DNA of 6,231 nucleotides from Streptococcus sp. (GTDB taxonomy: Bacteria; Bacillota; Bacilli; Lactobacillales; Aerococcaceae). Positions within the stretch are counted from its first letter, which is position 1; each line of letters starts with the position of its first letter. A program made the translations under genes and the position numbers. Shown in pieces: positions 6,011-6,231 of this stretch. The notes under the pieces were generated by a model. It saw only the letters and a program-made list of their open reading frames with translations. It did no database searches and was not told the DNA's origin. Location of the stretch: assembly GCA_015264885.1 (NCBI GenBank), contig JABZYY010000065.1, positions 1 through 6,231 of the forward strand, given 5' to 3'.

Positions 6011-6231
6011 CTTTCGTACGCACCTCAAACACCCTGCACAAAATGCGTCCTTATGCCATTTCTGCAGCACGGGAGGACATTAGAGGCACCGACATGTCAT
6101 TTTCATCTTTTGGCACAAATCCCATTGCACCGCGATTTCTAGCAGTTCACTTTTTTGCAAAAAATCTCAATTTTCTTACAAGCCTGAAGAACGTTGCGGT
6201 TCTATAGCAACAGTAATGGGGGATAGCAACC
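6011..6231. other. Non-coding tail, no convincing gene
   Basis: This stretch runs to the window edge. A + strand open frame covers it (GTG at 5929 to a stop ending at 6207) but starts inside the methyltransferase gene, has no ribosome binding site and no recognisable motif, so it is not called. Visible structure: a 14-bp palindrome TTTTTTGCAAAAAA (6151-6164), a small hairpin AGAAC/GTTCT (6188-6192 with 6199-6203), and an 8-bp direct repeat ATAGCAAC (6204-6211 and 6223-6230). On the - strand one frame reads protein-like segments interrupted by two stops. No tRNA, rRNA or CRISPR structure is seen. Confidence 0.5.

Noticed and set aside
5929..6207. 92-codon + strand open frame across the tail
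   Set aside because: It begins with a GTG inside the methyltransferase gene, has no ribosome binding site, no recognisable domain, and passes through the palindrome; it looks like a chance open frame.
6204..6230. Two copies of ATAGCAAC near the right edge as the start of a CRISPR or iteron array
   Set aside because: Only two 8-bp copies 19 bases apart, with no further copies visible before the window ends.

Overview
The window looks like a low-GC Gram-positive chromosome (Bacillota), most likely Lactobacillales. The evidence is the cysS–mrnC–rlmB–rae1 gene order, which is the conserved Bacillus/Lactobacillales arrangement, strong AGGAGG-type ribosome binding sites, and a YclJ-like response regulator. 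A Carnobacteriaceae-like source is a guess; the sequence alone does not fix the genus. All six complete genes and the one partial gene lie on the + strand.

Region 1 (1-1880) is an RNA-metabolism operon. It holds the last 19 codons of cysteinyl-tRNA synthetase (cysS), Mini-ribonuclease III (mrnC, 23S rRNA maturation), the 23S rRNA 2'-O-ribose methyltransferase RlmB, and the ribosome-dependent mRNA endonuclease Rae1 (YacP). The genes overlap or are separated by 1-17 nt and are almost certainly co-transcribed and partly translationally coupled. Three starts lie downstream of the longest open frames: 57 for mrnC, 460 for rlmB, and a TTG at 1341 for rae1.

Region 2 (1881-2016) is a short AT-rich intergenic stretch. 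It has weak hairpins and a plausible sigma-A promoter (-10 TATAAT at 1976-1981) ahead of region 3.

Region 3 (2017-5969) is a second apparent operon: an OmpR-family response regulator (YclJ-like), its membrane histidine kinase, a VanZ-family membrane protein, and a PUA plus Rossmann-fold rRNA methyltransferase of the RlmI superfamily. Gaps are 3, 29 and 3 nt. The two-component pair probably senses an envelope-related or unknown signal. VanZ-like proteins are linked to glycopeptide or lipoglycopeptide tolerance, so an envelope role is possible but is inference. The methyltransferase contains no cysteine, so it cannot be a canonical cysteine-dependent m5C enzyme like E. coli RlmI.

Region 4 (5970-6231) has no convincing gene. 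It begins with a perfect 36-nt palindrome five bases after the methyltransferase stop. The rest, read on the - strand, keeps one frame interrupted by two stops, which might be a decayed or repeated intergenic element. Overall this is mostly an ordinary housekeeping region. The points worth a second look are the cysteine-free methyltransferase, the palindrome and tail, and the two-component/VanZ/methyltransferase gene set placed where secE/nusG or sigH is often found.
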